Origin: Bagarius yarrelli
Lineage: Eukaryota; Chordata; Actinopteri; Siluriformes; Sisoridae
Reading direction: 5' to 3'
Assembly: GCA_005784505.1 (NCBI GenBank)
Contig: VCAZ01000122.1
Span: 905,784-969,783, forward strand
Length of the DNA stretch: 64,000 nucleotides
Part shown: one piece after another, positions 33,914-46,000 of the stretch
Position numbering within the stretch: position 1 is the first letter of the stretch
Layout of the letters: each line of letters begins with the position of its first letter
The notes under the pieces: generated by a model
Told to the model about the DNA's origin: nothing
Databases searched by the model: none
Seen by the model: the letters and a program-made list of their open reading frames with translations, nothing else
Program-made: the position numbers and the translations under genes

Positions 33914-34072
33914 TTACACTTACAGCATATGTCATTTGATACAACTGAGCAATAAGGGGTTAAGGGTCTTGCTCAAGGGCCCAACAGTGGCAACCTGGTG
34001 GTGCTGGGAATCAAACCCGGATCTTCCAATTAGCAATAACACCTTAACCACTGCGCTACCACTTCTTCCATG
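33914..34072 (-). mobile_element. SINE family A copy
   Basis: Minus strand reads AAGTGGTAGCGCAGTGGTTA and GGGTTTGATTCCC (tRNA-like A and B boxes) and ends near ATATGCTGTAAGTG. One of the best-preserved heads in the window. Confidence 0.75.
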
Positions 34073-34333
34073 TGGTAATGATGGCATTGTGATGTATGAA
34101 CGTGACTCTCTATTCAGGTTACTAAAACATGTCCTGTGAAACAATCTGCAGTTCTAAATACGTTATTAGTCTTGAAGGGGATTTTTTTTTTGCTTAAAAA
34201 CGTCCAAAAAAGTGGACAAGTTTGACTGTCCAAACTTGTCCCCTGGAAACATTTGCATTTATTATCAGGTGTTGAGTAAAAAAACAGAAATGAGTGATCC
34301 TTCCTACATACACACAAATGCAAATCCTCCAGG

Positions 34334-34364
<31 letters not shown>

Positions 34365-34844
34365 GTTTCATCCCCACTGTTTACCGCTCTGACACACTTC
34401 CACATTAGGTTCTTCTCCCAGATGTGATCCTGAGCAGATGTGCACGCATCAGACTAGAAACCCCGACCGTTGGAGCAGCTCCTCGTCTAGGAGGTTAAAA
34501 CACGTGGCCACGTTTCATATATACAAATGTACAGTTGTGACCGAGACTTTGCGTTTTTTCTCTCTTTTGTTTACTGATTGGACAGGGTGTCCTTTCGGCT
34601 GAGCGCAAACAGTCGTATTTCACCCTCACGCTTACGCTCGCTGTAAGACAATTTAAAGCCCAGAGTGTCTTAGTGTGGACATATTTATATATCTGTTTGT
34701 CTTAGACATCAGATGGTGAATAATCAGATGCTAATAAAAAGGACACGTGGTGCCTGCCAACAGCTGTAAGAAGGTCATAAGGGGGCGCTGCTGAGGAAAA
34801 AAGTCTGAAAGTTTAACCAGGAAATTTTTTGGCGTGCATCCAGG

Positions 34845-34888
<44 letters not shown>

Positions 34889-35014
34889 CTATCTCCATAA
34901 ATCACATTATCTCCTTTGGGTGTTCAGCGTTAAACCAAACATTACCAGATTTATATATAGTTAATATATGTATATAATAAAATATATCCAGTTAGGTCAT
35001 TTTTTGGAATAGAA

Positions 35015-35056
<42 letters not shown>

Positions 35057-36160
35057 TGCATCATCTAGTTGGTTTGCATCTGCTGTCTGATAAATATTAA
35101 CATACTAGGGGAAAAACTCTCTCATTGTTGAGTTGATCTTTGCTGCCATCTGCTGTACAGAGCATGGAACTGCTCTTTAGCCTCACTGAGTATTTTTGCT
35201 GAATTTTGACAACAAAATGTTGTTTTAATGCCGGTTAGTTTTTCAGTTTATTATTATTATTTGAAGATGTGATTAGTTAATAGAATAAACATCATTTCCT
35301 CTAAATTCTGAGCAAACTTTCTGTTGTTTCATCTGAAAAAATTTTGTTACTTAATTTTTGTGTTATTATAAATAAAAAGGTCCATAGAAATATAAATACT
35401 ACAGTGTGTGATTTTACCTACCAGGTTGTCACACTACATCTTCTTTACCTCATTAGTCTCAATCTCTTCTTCAAAAGATGAGAAAGTTCCTCACTCAGCT
35501 CGTTTTATAATGTCTGTTCTAAACATCTGTCCAGTAGGAAAAATGTGCTGATTTTGCTTTGTACCCTTGTGTGATTGTACAATGATTCATTCATAATCAA
35601 GAAACCTTTCTTATCATTTTAATTCTTTATAGCAGATACAGTAAACTAAAATAAGCAGCGTTTCTCCAGGATCACAATGCTGCCCAGAACAGGGCTACAC
35701 AACGCAACACAAACCCACACTGAGCTAAAACTGGAAGGTTCTGAGATTCTTGATGGATTTTGTAATGTTATATTGGTTTGTCATGTAAGATTTAGGCTTT
35801 GTTTAAGTTCCCGATTTAACTGGTAGACGGTTTTTTTTTTTTTGTTCTAGTGCAAAAAGAAAGTCTGTAAGTTTGGTAATGTTGTTGGTTTGCCACCTAA
35901 ATTTCGTTTTAATTTTATAATTTTATCCTAGTAAATAAATTCGAAGTTTAGGATCTAATTTTGGAATGGTGAAAGATTCGTTATTGGTTTTATTTTTAAA
36001 TAAATATAAAATAAAATATATATAAAGTAAGTCTATTAATAAGAATTTATGTTTGTCATGCAGGAGAATCAGAATCAGAATTCGATTTTATTCACCAAGT
36101 ATGTGTAAACACACAAGAGGGATTTGTTGTGGTTTTTTTTTTTTTGGAGTACTTGGTACA

Positions 36161-36987
36161 TAAACATACATACATACAAACCTACATACCTACATACCTA
36201 CATACCCACTACATACCCACAAACATACATACCCACACCTACATGACATACCTACCCCAAACCTACATACATGCATACATACATACATACATACCCACAA
36301 ACACTACATACATACCATACCTACATACATACACACAACCCACCAAACATACCCACAAAACATACATACCAGAACATACATACAAACCTACATACATACA
36401 TACATACCACAAACATACATACAAACCTATACATACATACATACATACCTACATACATACATACATAACATACATACATACATACATACCACAAACATAC
36501 ATACATACATACATACATACCCACAAACATACATACATACCTACATACATACATACCCACAAACATACATACATACATACATACATACATACATACATAC
36601 ACACATACATACATACCCACAAACATACATACATACCCACAAACATACATACATACATACATACATACATACCACAAACAATCACATACAATACATACAT
36701 ACATACAACATACATACCCACAAACATACATACCCCATACATACCCCAAACATACATACATACCAAAACCTACATACATACATACAAACCTACATACATA
36801 CATACATATACACATACATACCACAAACATACACAAACATACCATACATACAAACATACCCATCATACATACATACATACATACATACCCATAAACATAC
36901 ATACCCATAAACATACATACATACATACATACATACATACATACATACACACAAACATACATACATACATACATACAAACCTACATA
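36161..36987. repeat. ~830-bp (CATA)n array with CCCACAAA and CCTA interruptions
   Basis: Tetranucleotide CATA dominates, with irregular ACCCACAAA and ACCTA variants. The tetranucleotide has few stop codons in any frame, so long open frames of Tyr/Ile/His/Thr (+) and Met/Tyr/Val/Cys (-) arise by composition. Confidence 0.95.
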
Positions 36988-38056
36988 AGAGACATAAATT
37001 GTGATTAGGAGCAGAATTATGTACAGGTTGTTCCTTGTTAAACATACAGTTGTATAAATAATTGAAGAGATGATGAGATGATTAACAGTAATAAGAGAAC
37101 CTGTAACTGGGTAGTGTTTAAGTCTGGAATATTGTGTGTGTGTGTGTGGGGGGGGGGGGGTTCTTTTGCACTGCGAATAATGTCTTGTGTGTCAATAATC
37201 CGTCGTTTTATTCTGTGTTGTATTCTTGTACATGGACGAAAAACCTTCTACGTCCAAGCAAGGTAAGCTAACAAACGGGACTGCTTTTACCTTAAATGAT
37301 TAGTTTCACATGGACAAATCAAACTTGCAGAAGTTCCTATTTACAGCTACAAAAATGCAAGTCGGAAATTTACAACAACAAAAAAATTATATTAAAGAAA
37401 GCAAGAAAAAAACATTTTTACCAGCTGGCAGAGCAGAAAAGGCAGAGAAAAAAATAAATAAATAAAAACAAATTTAAAACTTGATCATAAACAATTTTTA
37501 CATAAAACATTTCAGAACTTCAAACTTAAAGTCTACATTTCACACAAGATAAATTATTATATAATTGCACACCGAACATGAAGTGTTTCTGAAAGCCACG
37601 GTTTTTCCAAGAGTCTGCAATCTTTAACCACCACATGACTAAACAGCTGGTTAAGCACTTCCTGTGGAGATGATCACATGACTGATCACCACAACCTCCA
37701 TACGAACATCCATCTTTATAAACAAAACAGGAAATCGATGTTCCATGTGTAATGGAGCTTCTGTCTTACTAAACTGTCTCCCGAACCAGGTCTACATCCT
37801 ACTGGAGAGATGTTTAGAACATCCATCAGAAAACGAGCTGAGCGAGGAACTTTACCTCATCAGTCTCGACCTCAAAAGCTGGAAAAGAAGCTGTAGTGTG
37901 ATGATTTGGCAGGAAGAATCACATATCATTAGATTCCTTCTGTATGTAGTGTTGGAAATCTTTTCCTTCGCAAACATCAGAGAAAAAATATCGTCCTCCA
38001 GAGGACAACATGAATTCACGGAAGGTTGGTGTCTCCGAATGTCTACTGCAACATGC

Positions 38057-38215
38057 TCGGGGTTCTTGAACAAGACCCTTAACCCTTCCTGATCCAGGGG
38101 GCGCTGTATCTTAGCTGATCCTGCCCTCTGACCCCAACTTTCTAAGATGGGATATGCGAAGAAACAGATTTCACTGTGCTGTAAAGTTTATGTGACATTT
38201 ACATTACATCAAGCT
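38057..38215 (+). mobile_element. SINE-like fragment
   Basis: Contains CTTGAACAAGACCCTTAACC, AGGGGGCGCTGTATCTTAGC and GATATGCGAAGAAACAGATT, words of an abundant fish repeat ending in TTTCACTGTGCTGTAA. Confidence 0.5.
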
Positions 38216-38583
38216 ACTGTTATTTATCCAATGGGGGTAACACAGGCTATTAAGGGGTGGGGTGTCCTGAGTTAGAATACACAATTTTGTTGAAAAATAT
38301 TACTGCATGATTAACACATTTAGGGCAATATATAAATCAAATATATAATTGAAATATAAATCTAAAGGTTGTACGTCAGCGCTATCGTTCCTCTGCACCG
38401 GTCTGGAAACTCTTTTTTGGACTAAGACAAGCTAGTCATCCTCGGGGTTAGCCGAACTGCTGCTAAGGTGATAGGACAATTTTACACTAAATAAAGGCTA
38501 GACTGGGCCGCGAACCATCAGATCTTGAGTGAGAACCTTCTTCCGTCAGACAGGGCACTGAAAATAGGTTATGGATGGATATT

Positions 38584-38838
38584 ACAGCATGACAATGATG
38601 CAAAACACACAGCCAAGACAACGAAGGGGTGACTCAGGAGGAAACACATTAATGTCCTGAATTGTTCTTGTCAGTCTCCAGATCTTAATTCCATGGAAAA
38701 TCTGTGGTGTAGCTGAAAGTTTGAGTTAAACATCAGACTGGAAACATTAATGACCTGAAAAGAATCTGAAAAGAGGAGCGGGACAAAATCCCTCCTGAGA
38801 TGTGTGAAAAACCTGGTGGAAGTACAAGAAACGTCTGA
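38584..38838 (+). pseudogene. Tc1/mariner-like transposase fragment (C-terminal part)
   Basis: With frame changes and stops the translation reads QHDNDAKHTAKTTKG, HINVLN, QSPDLNSMENLW, then DLKRI and DKIPPEMC. These are the catalytic second-Asp region and the SPDLNPIENLW-type motif of Tc1 transposases. It is short, has internal stops and lacks terminal repeats, so it is inactive debris. Confidence 0.8.
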
Positions 38839-39297
38839 ACTCAAAAGTACTAAGACTTGTTTTGTGGAAGAAAAATCTTCCTATTAAGTTTAGACTGATC
38901 ATTTCTTTGCCAGTGGGCAAATATACAAAATCAGCAGGGGAGGAATTTTTTTTCCTCCTCACTGGAGATCATGTTTATTTAAACTGGGTCCAGATTTAAC
39001 ATAATAGGCTGCCATATGCCGGATAAATCCAGAATCGAGTTACACATTTTCCATTTCCAAGTTAGACGTCAGGTCTGATCAGGTTTACAGGTGACGCAAC
39101 CCGGTAGAGGATTAGCTGCTGAGTCACTGTGATGAAAGGAAACCACTGCGTATAAGGGAGCACACGGTTTGCTTTTAACTGACTCAATTATAGACCTGGA
39201 AATAAGATTCGGAAATTAGTCTGGATTTACTTTGTTGCCTTTGTAATCCTCGATTTCTCATGTTTAGGAAAGAAAGCCAAAAAATATACATATTTTT

Positions 39298-39565
39298 TCA
39301 TTCATTCATTCATTCATTCATTCATTCATTCATCTTCTATACCCCTAATTTGGGGTCACAGGGATCTGCTGGAGTCTATCCCAGCTATCTCTAAAAGGGG
39401 AAAAGGCAGGAGAGGTACACCTTGGACAGGTCGCCAGTCCATCACAGGGCCACACACACACTCACACTCACTCCTATGGGCAATTAAAAACCACCTATCA
39501 ACCTAAAATACATGTTTTTGGACTGTAGGAAAAGGGGAGAACATGCAAACTCCACACAGAATGGA
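39298..39565 (-). mobile_element. SINE family B copy
   Basis: Opens with a (TTCA)n run and CATCTTCTATACCC, then the body in reverse orientation (GCAATT, CATGTTTTTGGACTGTAGG). The head is missing. Confidence 0.75.
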
Positions 39566-41545
39566 CGGTCCAGGCATCTTTAAATAGCAAAAAGTATTTG
39601 GACAGTTGATTTCCACATCTAAAGTGACTTAAAACATAGAAGCAAATAAGCTTTTAACAGTTAACACTAACTATACTAAGAGTCACAGTCACTTAGATTT
39701 GAAATGAGACATATTTTGAATGCCTGTATTAATTTATTCCAAACGCCATGTTTATCAGAGGAACCAGAAAGCATTACTAGTAAACTGAACAGTACGAGTA
39801 CATACAAGTGTGTAAACAGCATGACGGAGCTCCCTAAAGAATAGCACTAGAGATTGCCATAGCTGCTGTTCCCAAAAGTGCTCCTGGCATCAAGCGGCAT
39901 CTTTATTATGCCTCAAGTCACAGGATTATTACCTCACATATTAACATGTTCATACTGGCTGATGCGATAGAGAACAATCAGTGTTTTGAGCTGCATGAGA
40001 AAACAGAATAGTCATAGGAAGCACAGCTAGGAGCTCACACAGACAAGATCCCTTTAAAAAAACCCTGTTTGAATCTAATTAAGGAAGCGATACTGGGGAT
40101 TAGATTTATGAATCACATGCCTGAGGGTCGACAAGAACGTTTGTACTAGATGTGATTTTATATAGAGTGCTTGTCAATATTTAACAGCATAGAACTAAAA
40201 TCGATCTATACAGTAATAACAGTTTTGTGTTCATTATTTGTTTTCCTGACTCTCTGGCAACCCAATGCTTCGATCACATGGTTTGTGTTGCACATGCCAG
40301 CTAAACCTAAAGAGCAGCAGATTCCACGTATCAGCATGATGCAGCATTTTAAATGCAAATGTTCTATAAAGCTTTAACTTTTATTTGTTAAACTCATTTT
40401 TACTTTTAATAGATGATAAAACAAAGGCAACCATTAAAAGGCATTCATTTTAATTGACTAAAATATGATATATTTCTTTTTTATATATTTTATTATATAG
40501 AAAGCATAGTTTCAGTAGTGAGAAAGGACAGCGTTATTATGCGCTTATAAGCACAGCTTTACAGTTAAAGTGTGACTGAAGTTACTAAACTACTGACAAT
40601 ACGGTAGCTTAGACATGCACAAACACATTTTATCATACTTGTGTGTGTACGTGTAAAACCAGAGGAATCGGGTTAATAAGTGCTGACGGTTTATCAGCCT
40701 GTTGGCCACAGTAACCTACACCCTCATGAACAACATCAACACCTAGTGAACCATTTACACTGATCAAATTAATTCAGGGATTTTTGGACCTGAGCTACAG
40801 GATATAGTTATTATAAAATTATTTTTATATAAAAAAAAGAGTGCAGTGGCTTTTCTAATTAGTGTTTCTTTTGAGTTATTTAATATTAGCTATATTTTTC
40901 TCCGTTCCATTTCTTTTACTCCTTAAAAAAAATATCAAATATTTTAAATGTACATTTTAAGACTTACGCAATAAAATGCGTAAGTGTTTAACAACAACAA
41001 CAACAACAAAAAAATAACGAAGTTACACGAATATTAATTTAAATGCTTATTGAAAAGCAAAATAAACCAAAATAACCTTGTCGTTGAGCGACACTGGTAT
41101 TACAGCCAGCTCAGCTATACAAACAGCAAACAGCAAACTTGCAATAATTTAGGGAAAACTAAGCGATCGAAATCTGCCAAATTGCAAAAACCACTACAGG
41201 ATTAACTGCAGTTTATGATGTGTAAATATTACCATTGGTTTTAAAGCCCTACAGAAAGAAAATTGGGAGAAAAATGACAGGGATTCTAATAATCGCTAAT
41301 CCAAGTTGAATCCTTTCAGAAATAACCTAAAACAAACACGTTTTTTTTTTTCAACATGTACAAAAATATTGTTTACCTTTGCACACAGGCGACTCTACCC
41401 AGATTCCAAACACACACTTCTTACTTTTCACCTATAGAATTGCCTGAGGCTCCTCATGGTGCATCCTTGACCAGGATAAAAGATGTAAATAACAAAACTC
41501 CAATCAGCATTTAATCCTGTTCTAGCTCTTTTAAAAAAAAAGGAC

Positions 41546-41890
41546 TTTATTCATTCATTCATTTATTTATCTTCTATACCCGCTTATTCCCTAATTCAGG
41601 GTCACGGGGATCTGATGGAGTCTATCCCAGCCGTCTCTGAAAGGGTGAAGGGCAGGAGAGGTAAACCCTGGACAGGTCGCCAGTCCATCACAGGGCCACT
41701 CACACACTCACACTCACTCCTATGGACAATTTAGAATCACCAATCAATCTAACATACATGTTTTTGGACTGTCGGAGGAAACCGGAGAACCCGGAGTAAA
41801 ACCCACACAAAAGCACAGGGAGAACATGCAAACTCCACACAGAAAGGCTTAGGAATCGAACCTGCTTCCTTCTTGCTGTGAGGCAACAGT
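41546..41890 (-). mobile_element. SINE family B copy, near complete
   Basis: Reverse-orientation copy from the (TTCA)n tail and CTTCTATACCCGCTTATTCC through TCTGACAGTCC-type body to the head remnant (GGAATCGAACCTGCTTCC, TTGCTGTGAGGCAACAGT). It lies about 0.4 kb upstream of the slc30a10 start codon. Confidence 0.8.
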
Positions 41891-42099
41891 TCGATATCTC
41901 AAGTAGGTCAAAGTTTTCGATAAGACTTTCCTAGAAACATTGTTGTATTCCAGCATTATATTCAGAATAATTTATTACATCATGTTAAACTTTTTAAATC
42001 CAAGACAGACTTTCACATCCACATCCATTTTTATGTATAAAAGAAACAGTACAATTAAGTTTATCCTTAATTTTTTCTAAAGCACGTTGATGTTTAATA

Positions 42100-42780
42100 T
42101 TGACTACTACCAAGCAGAGGGTCACCATGGAGACGAAACTGGTCTCCAGATAGGAACGGATGAACTCCAGACTGGAGGAGGAGCGAGTGAAGGTTTTACT
42201 TATCCACAGGATTCCGCGTTTCTTTATTGAACTCAGCAGCTCCGCGCCCCGTCCCGCACATCATCATGGGGCGCTATAACGGCCAGACATGCCGCCTGAT
42301 TTTTATGCTCGTGATCACGGTGATCTTTTTCGTAGCCGAGATCGTTGCGGGTTATTTAGGGAACTCTTTAGCGCTGGTGTCAGACTCGTTCAACATGCTG
42401 TCGGACATCCTGTCTCTGTGTGTGGGACTGGCGGCGGGGAGACTGTCTCGCCGGCCCGCCTCTCCGCGCTGTACATTCGGCTTGGCCCGGGCTGAGGTGG
42501 TGGGCGCGCTGGCCAACGCGGCTTTCTTGGCGGCGCTCTGCTTCTCCGTGTCCGCAGAGGCGCTCAAGAGACTGGCGCGGCCCGAAGCTGTGGATGAGCC
42601 GTTTATCGTGCTGGTCGTCGGTGCCCTTGGACTCGGAGTCAATATTGTCGGTCTGTTGGTGTTTCAGGACTGGCGGTGGCTGTGCGGGAGGAAGAACCGG
42701 AGCAGAGACGATCTAACCGACAGCGACGGGAAAATGGTCATGAACGGCGAAGCAGGTGCTCCGTGTCATTATTTTCTTTA
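42100..42780 (+). promoter_or_regulatory. CpG-rich promoter/first exon of slc30a10
   Basis: GC content and CpG density rise sharply here against the AT-rich background, with many CG words between 42220 and 42720. This is typical of a CpG-island promoter covering exon 1. No TATA box was identified. Confidence 0.55.
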
Positions 42781-42981
42781 TTCTACACATAAAATAATTA
42801 AAAGGTTTGGTTTCCTGTAGGAGAAAAACAAATTTAGGATTCACTAAAGGGAAAAAAGTCAGGAAAAATGTAATAAAAGAAGGTTTTTCTACTAGTTGGT
42901 CATGTGATTAAACTCCATTAGAATGATGTCATTGTAAAGATTTGGTTGAAAAATGAAAAGGTAGTCACTAGTTCTGCACAC

Positions 42982-43028
<47 letters not shown>

Positions 43029-46000
43029 GTATTAGGCTTTATAAATCCAGACTAACTGAATCACATTGTAAATCACATGATGCCAGTCCAAGCAGGGGCT
43101 TTAATACCAAAATCCAGTATTTTTCTTTGCTTGAAGTTGATTTCCACTTTACAGCTTCGATAATGAGCTTCAGTCCATCAACTCCAGGACTAAACAAGAG
43201 AAAAGTCAACGAGATCATGTGAGAACATAAGACAATCCTTTATTATGTAAGTGGGGAAGTGGTAGAGCAGTTGTTAAGGTCTGTTAAAGCTGTTGGAAGA
43301 TCAGGGTTCTATTCCCAGCACCACCAAGTTGCCACTGCTGGAGCCCTGAGCACAGCACATTTAATCCCTAACTGCTCAGATGTATAACGGATATAAATGT
43401 TAGTCAACCCCAAAGTAAATGTTAATGACATAGAAGTAATGATGTCTTTAGTTGACACCAGGATACTGTTATAACTATTACTAGGTTGGGTTTAGTTGAT
43501 CATTAGGGGTTAAGCACTGTAACTGGAGTATTGTGGAGTTTTGTTGCACTGTCTAATGTCATTTCTAAAGCGATTTTAACAGCAGACTTTGCCCAAAAAG
43601 CTTTTTAGTTACATTTTTATTCATTTTTCTGTAATCATTTATTACAGAAGAGCAAACCAACCGCAAACTATAACCAGACATAATGAAAAAATTAGTGAGA
43701 AACCTTGAGAGGAAACCCTGTTTATTTCATCTGGCACTACTTTGTATTTGCTCAATAAGACCATTTAGCCCAGACAGCAGTTTAACGATCATTTTTAATG
43801 TCTTTATATTCTGGCTTTCAGGCAACATTATTATTTTAGCAAAGCACAGGTTTGTATTATGGGACTGCTGTGGACTACAACAGGAATGAGTGTTAAACGT
43901 GACGTAATGACCACTGAAACTACACTGATGTATAATTTGCATAAAGTTTCGGGTCAGTTTGCCTTAAAAAAATAAGACATTTGGAGATAGAATATTTATA
44001 AACTCACACACACACTGGTGTCACCCAGATGAGGATGGGTTGCCTGTTTAGGCCAGATACCAATATCTCACTTTTATAGTACTTTGATGCTGCAGAGCAC
44101 GGTGGCTTAGCACCGTTGTCTCACAGCCAGAAGGTTCCGGGTTCGATTCCTAGTCAGGGGTCTTTCTGTGTGGAGTTTGCATGTTCGCCATGTGCTTGTG
44201 TGGGTTTACTCCGGGTTCTCCGGTTTCCTCCAACAGTCCAAAAACATGTATGTTGGATTGATTGGTGATTCTAAATTGCCCATAGGAGTGAGTGTGAGTG
44301 TGTGTGTGGCCCTGTGATGGACTGGCAACCGGAGGCGGCTGGAATAGACTCCAGCAGACCCCGAGTTAGGAAATAAGCGGGTATAAAAGATGAATGAATG
44401 AATGATGCTGCAAACTAAGGCTTGATTAATAATAACTACACATTTTATTTTGGCATTTGTAATTTTTATTCTGATGGTTTATATTTCTGTAAAGCTGCTC
44501 GAGAAAATCACTTAATCAAAGCCAACGCTTTTACAAACTATTTAAACATCTAGACATTGCTATGATTATGAGACATGAGACATTTATGACCAAGTTTTTT
44601 CGTAAAAATTGCTTTTTTGGCTTTAATCACTAGCTACTTAACCTGAACAAACGCTATTGTTCACATTACATACAACTATAAACACCACAAACATTCAACA
44701 GGACACTTTTTACCGACCCAAAAAAACAGTCTTGTGTTTGCTATGTGAAGCACTTAAACATCCAAAGACAAATAACTGATGGGTTATAACAGTCTGTTTA
44801 CCTAATACAGGTATGCTGGGTAAACACTCAGTTTCAGGAGACTTGTCTGCCAGTTATTGTTCACATCCCACAGAGACTCCCGTTGTGTCCCTAATCACAT
44901 GATCGTGACTCGGATTAGGCTACAGTAGCTGTTTCCAGCCAAAGATGCTAATTAAACTTTAGCACAAAACTAAAATAAAAGTAGTAAAATTAAATAATAA
45001 AAACTAAAAGCACCGTTTTCATCCAATGAGTTAAAGAATTAAAGTCACTTCCTGATAAACTTTACCAAACCTGCAGCGGTAAGAAACACCAGATTATGTA
45101 AAACAGAAGTTCTAGATATAAAGGTAACTAAGTGTGTGCATGTACAAGGACATTTGCCCCTGGGTCAGAAGTGTTTGCCCAGTTCCCCTGGCTGGACTGG
45201 TTATTCCTGTACAGAGTCAAGATTAAAATCTTGGTTTCTATTTTGTAGTGGTGAATTCTGTTGCCATGTTTACTGAAGAGTGAAAGTTGAGTAAACAATT
45301 AAAAAAAATAACCTTGTCGTTGTGTCCATGCACATTATGTCCTCCTCCCTCAGCTCCGTGTTAACGGTGTGTAAAAGTCCTGCGTGATAGCAGCAAGTGC
45401 GCTCAGCACTCGTGTTCTGTCCGTCCACAGGCTCCGAGCCGGCGGCTTCATTACGCCAGGAGAAGAAGCAGAATGACGGCCCTCCACTTAACATACGAGG
45501 TACAAGAACTTCACCGTGCAGCTGTTTTAGGGTTGATTGTTCTAGAATCTGTCCATTTTGAAACTTAAACTTCACACAGCAAGACAGTGTGGAAACACCT
45601 GCCATAGCAGAAAATGAGGGAAGCGAAAGGAAAAACAAGAAAAAAACAAGAAAAAAAAGCAGATACAAGATTAAAGGGAAGTGAGAAAAATGATGGACAA
45701 GGAAATTATTAAATTGATAAAGAAAAGATATGTAAAAGAAAAAAAGGAGAAAAGAATAAACACTATGCATAAAAAAACAGTTCTTTAGAAAACAAGATGG
45801 AAGCAAGCAGCAAAGCTGGTAGAAGAAGTAAAATAGAAGTAAAAGAAACAAATGAAATAAAGTATAACTATATATGAGCAGAAAAAGAACGAAAGAAATA
45901 AAGCTACACAGTAGGAATAAAAGAACAAAAAGGGAAAGAAGTTCTTGACACAAGTTTGGAGGTTAAAGACACCAGAATCTAAGTTTTTTTTCAAAAAAGT

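Larger units (their letters stand above)
29731..42200. other. gene-poor region between the collagen gene and slc30a10
   Basis: I found no exon-like open frame with recognisable protein similarity on either strand. Content: SINE copies, GT/AC microsatellites (30095-30143, 30275-30343, 33688-33713, 34334-34360, 34849-34882, 35017-35054), the CATA array, Tc1 transposase debris and AT-rich unique sequence. Regulatory elements or non-coding RNAs cannot be excluded. Confidence 0.6.

Noticed and set aside
33914..34072. tRNA gene candidate with A- and B-box-like motifs
   Set aside because: Part of a repeated SINE family; no complete cloverleaf can be formed.
36129..37004. Long open frames on both strands (YIHT... 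and MYVC...)
   Set aside because: Produced by the CATA tetranucleotide array, which has few stops in any frame.
42227..42265. N-terminal extension of SLC30A10 upstream of MGRYNG
   Set aside because: It has no ATG; vertebrate SLC30A10 begins at MGRY, which matches ATG at 42266.
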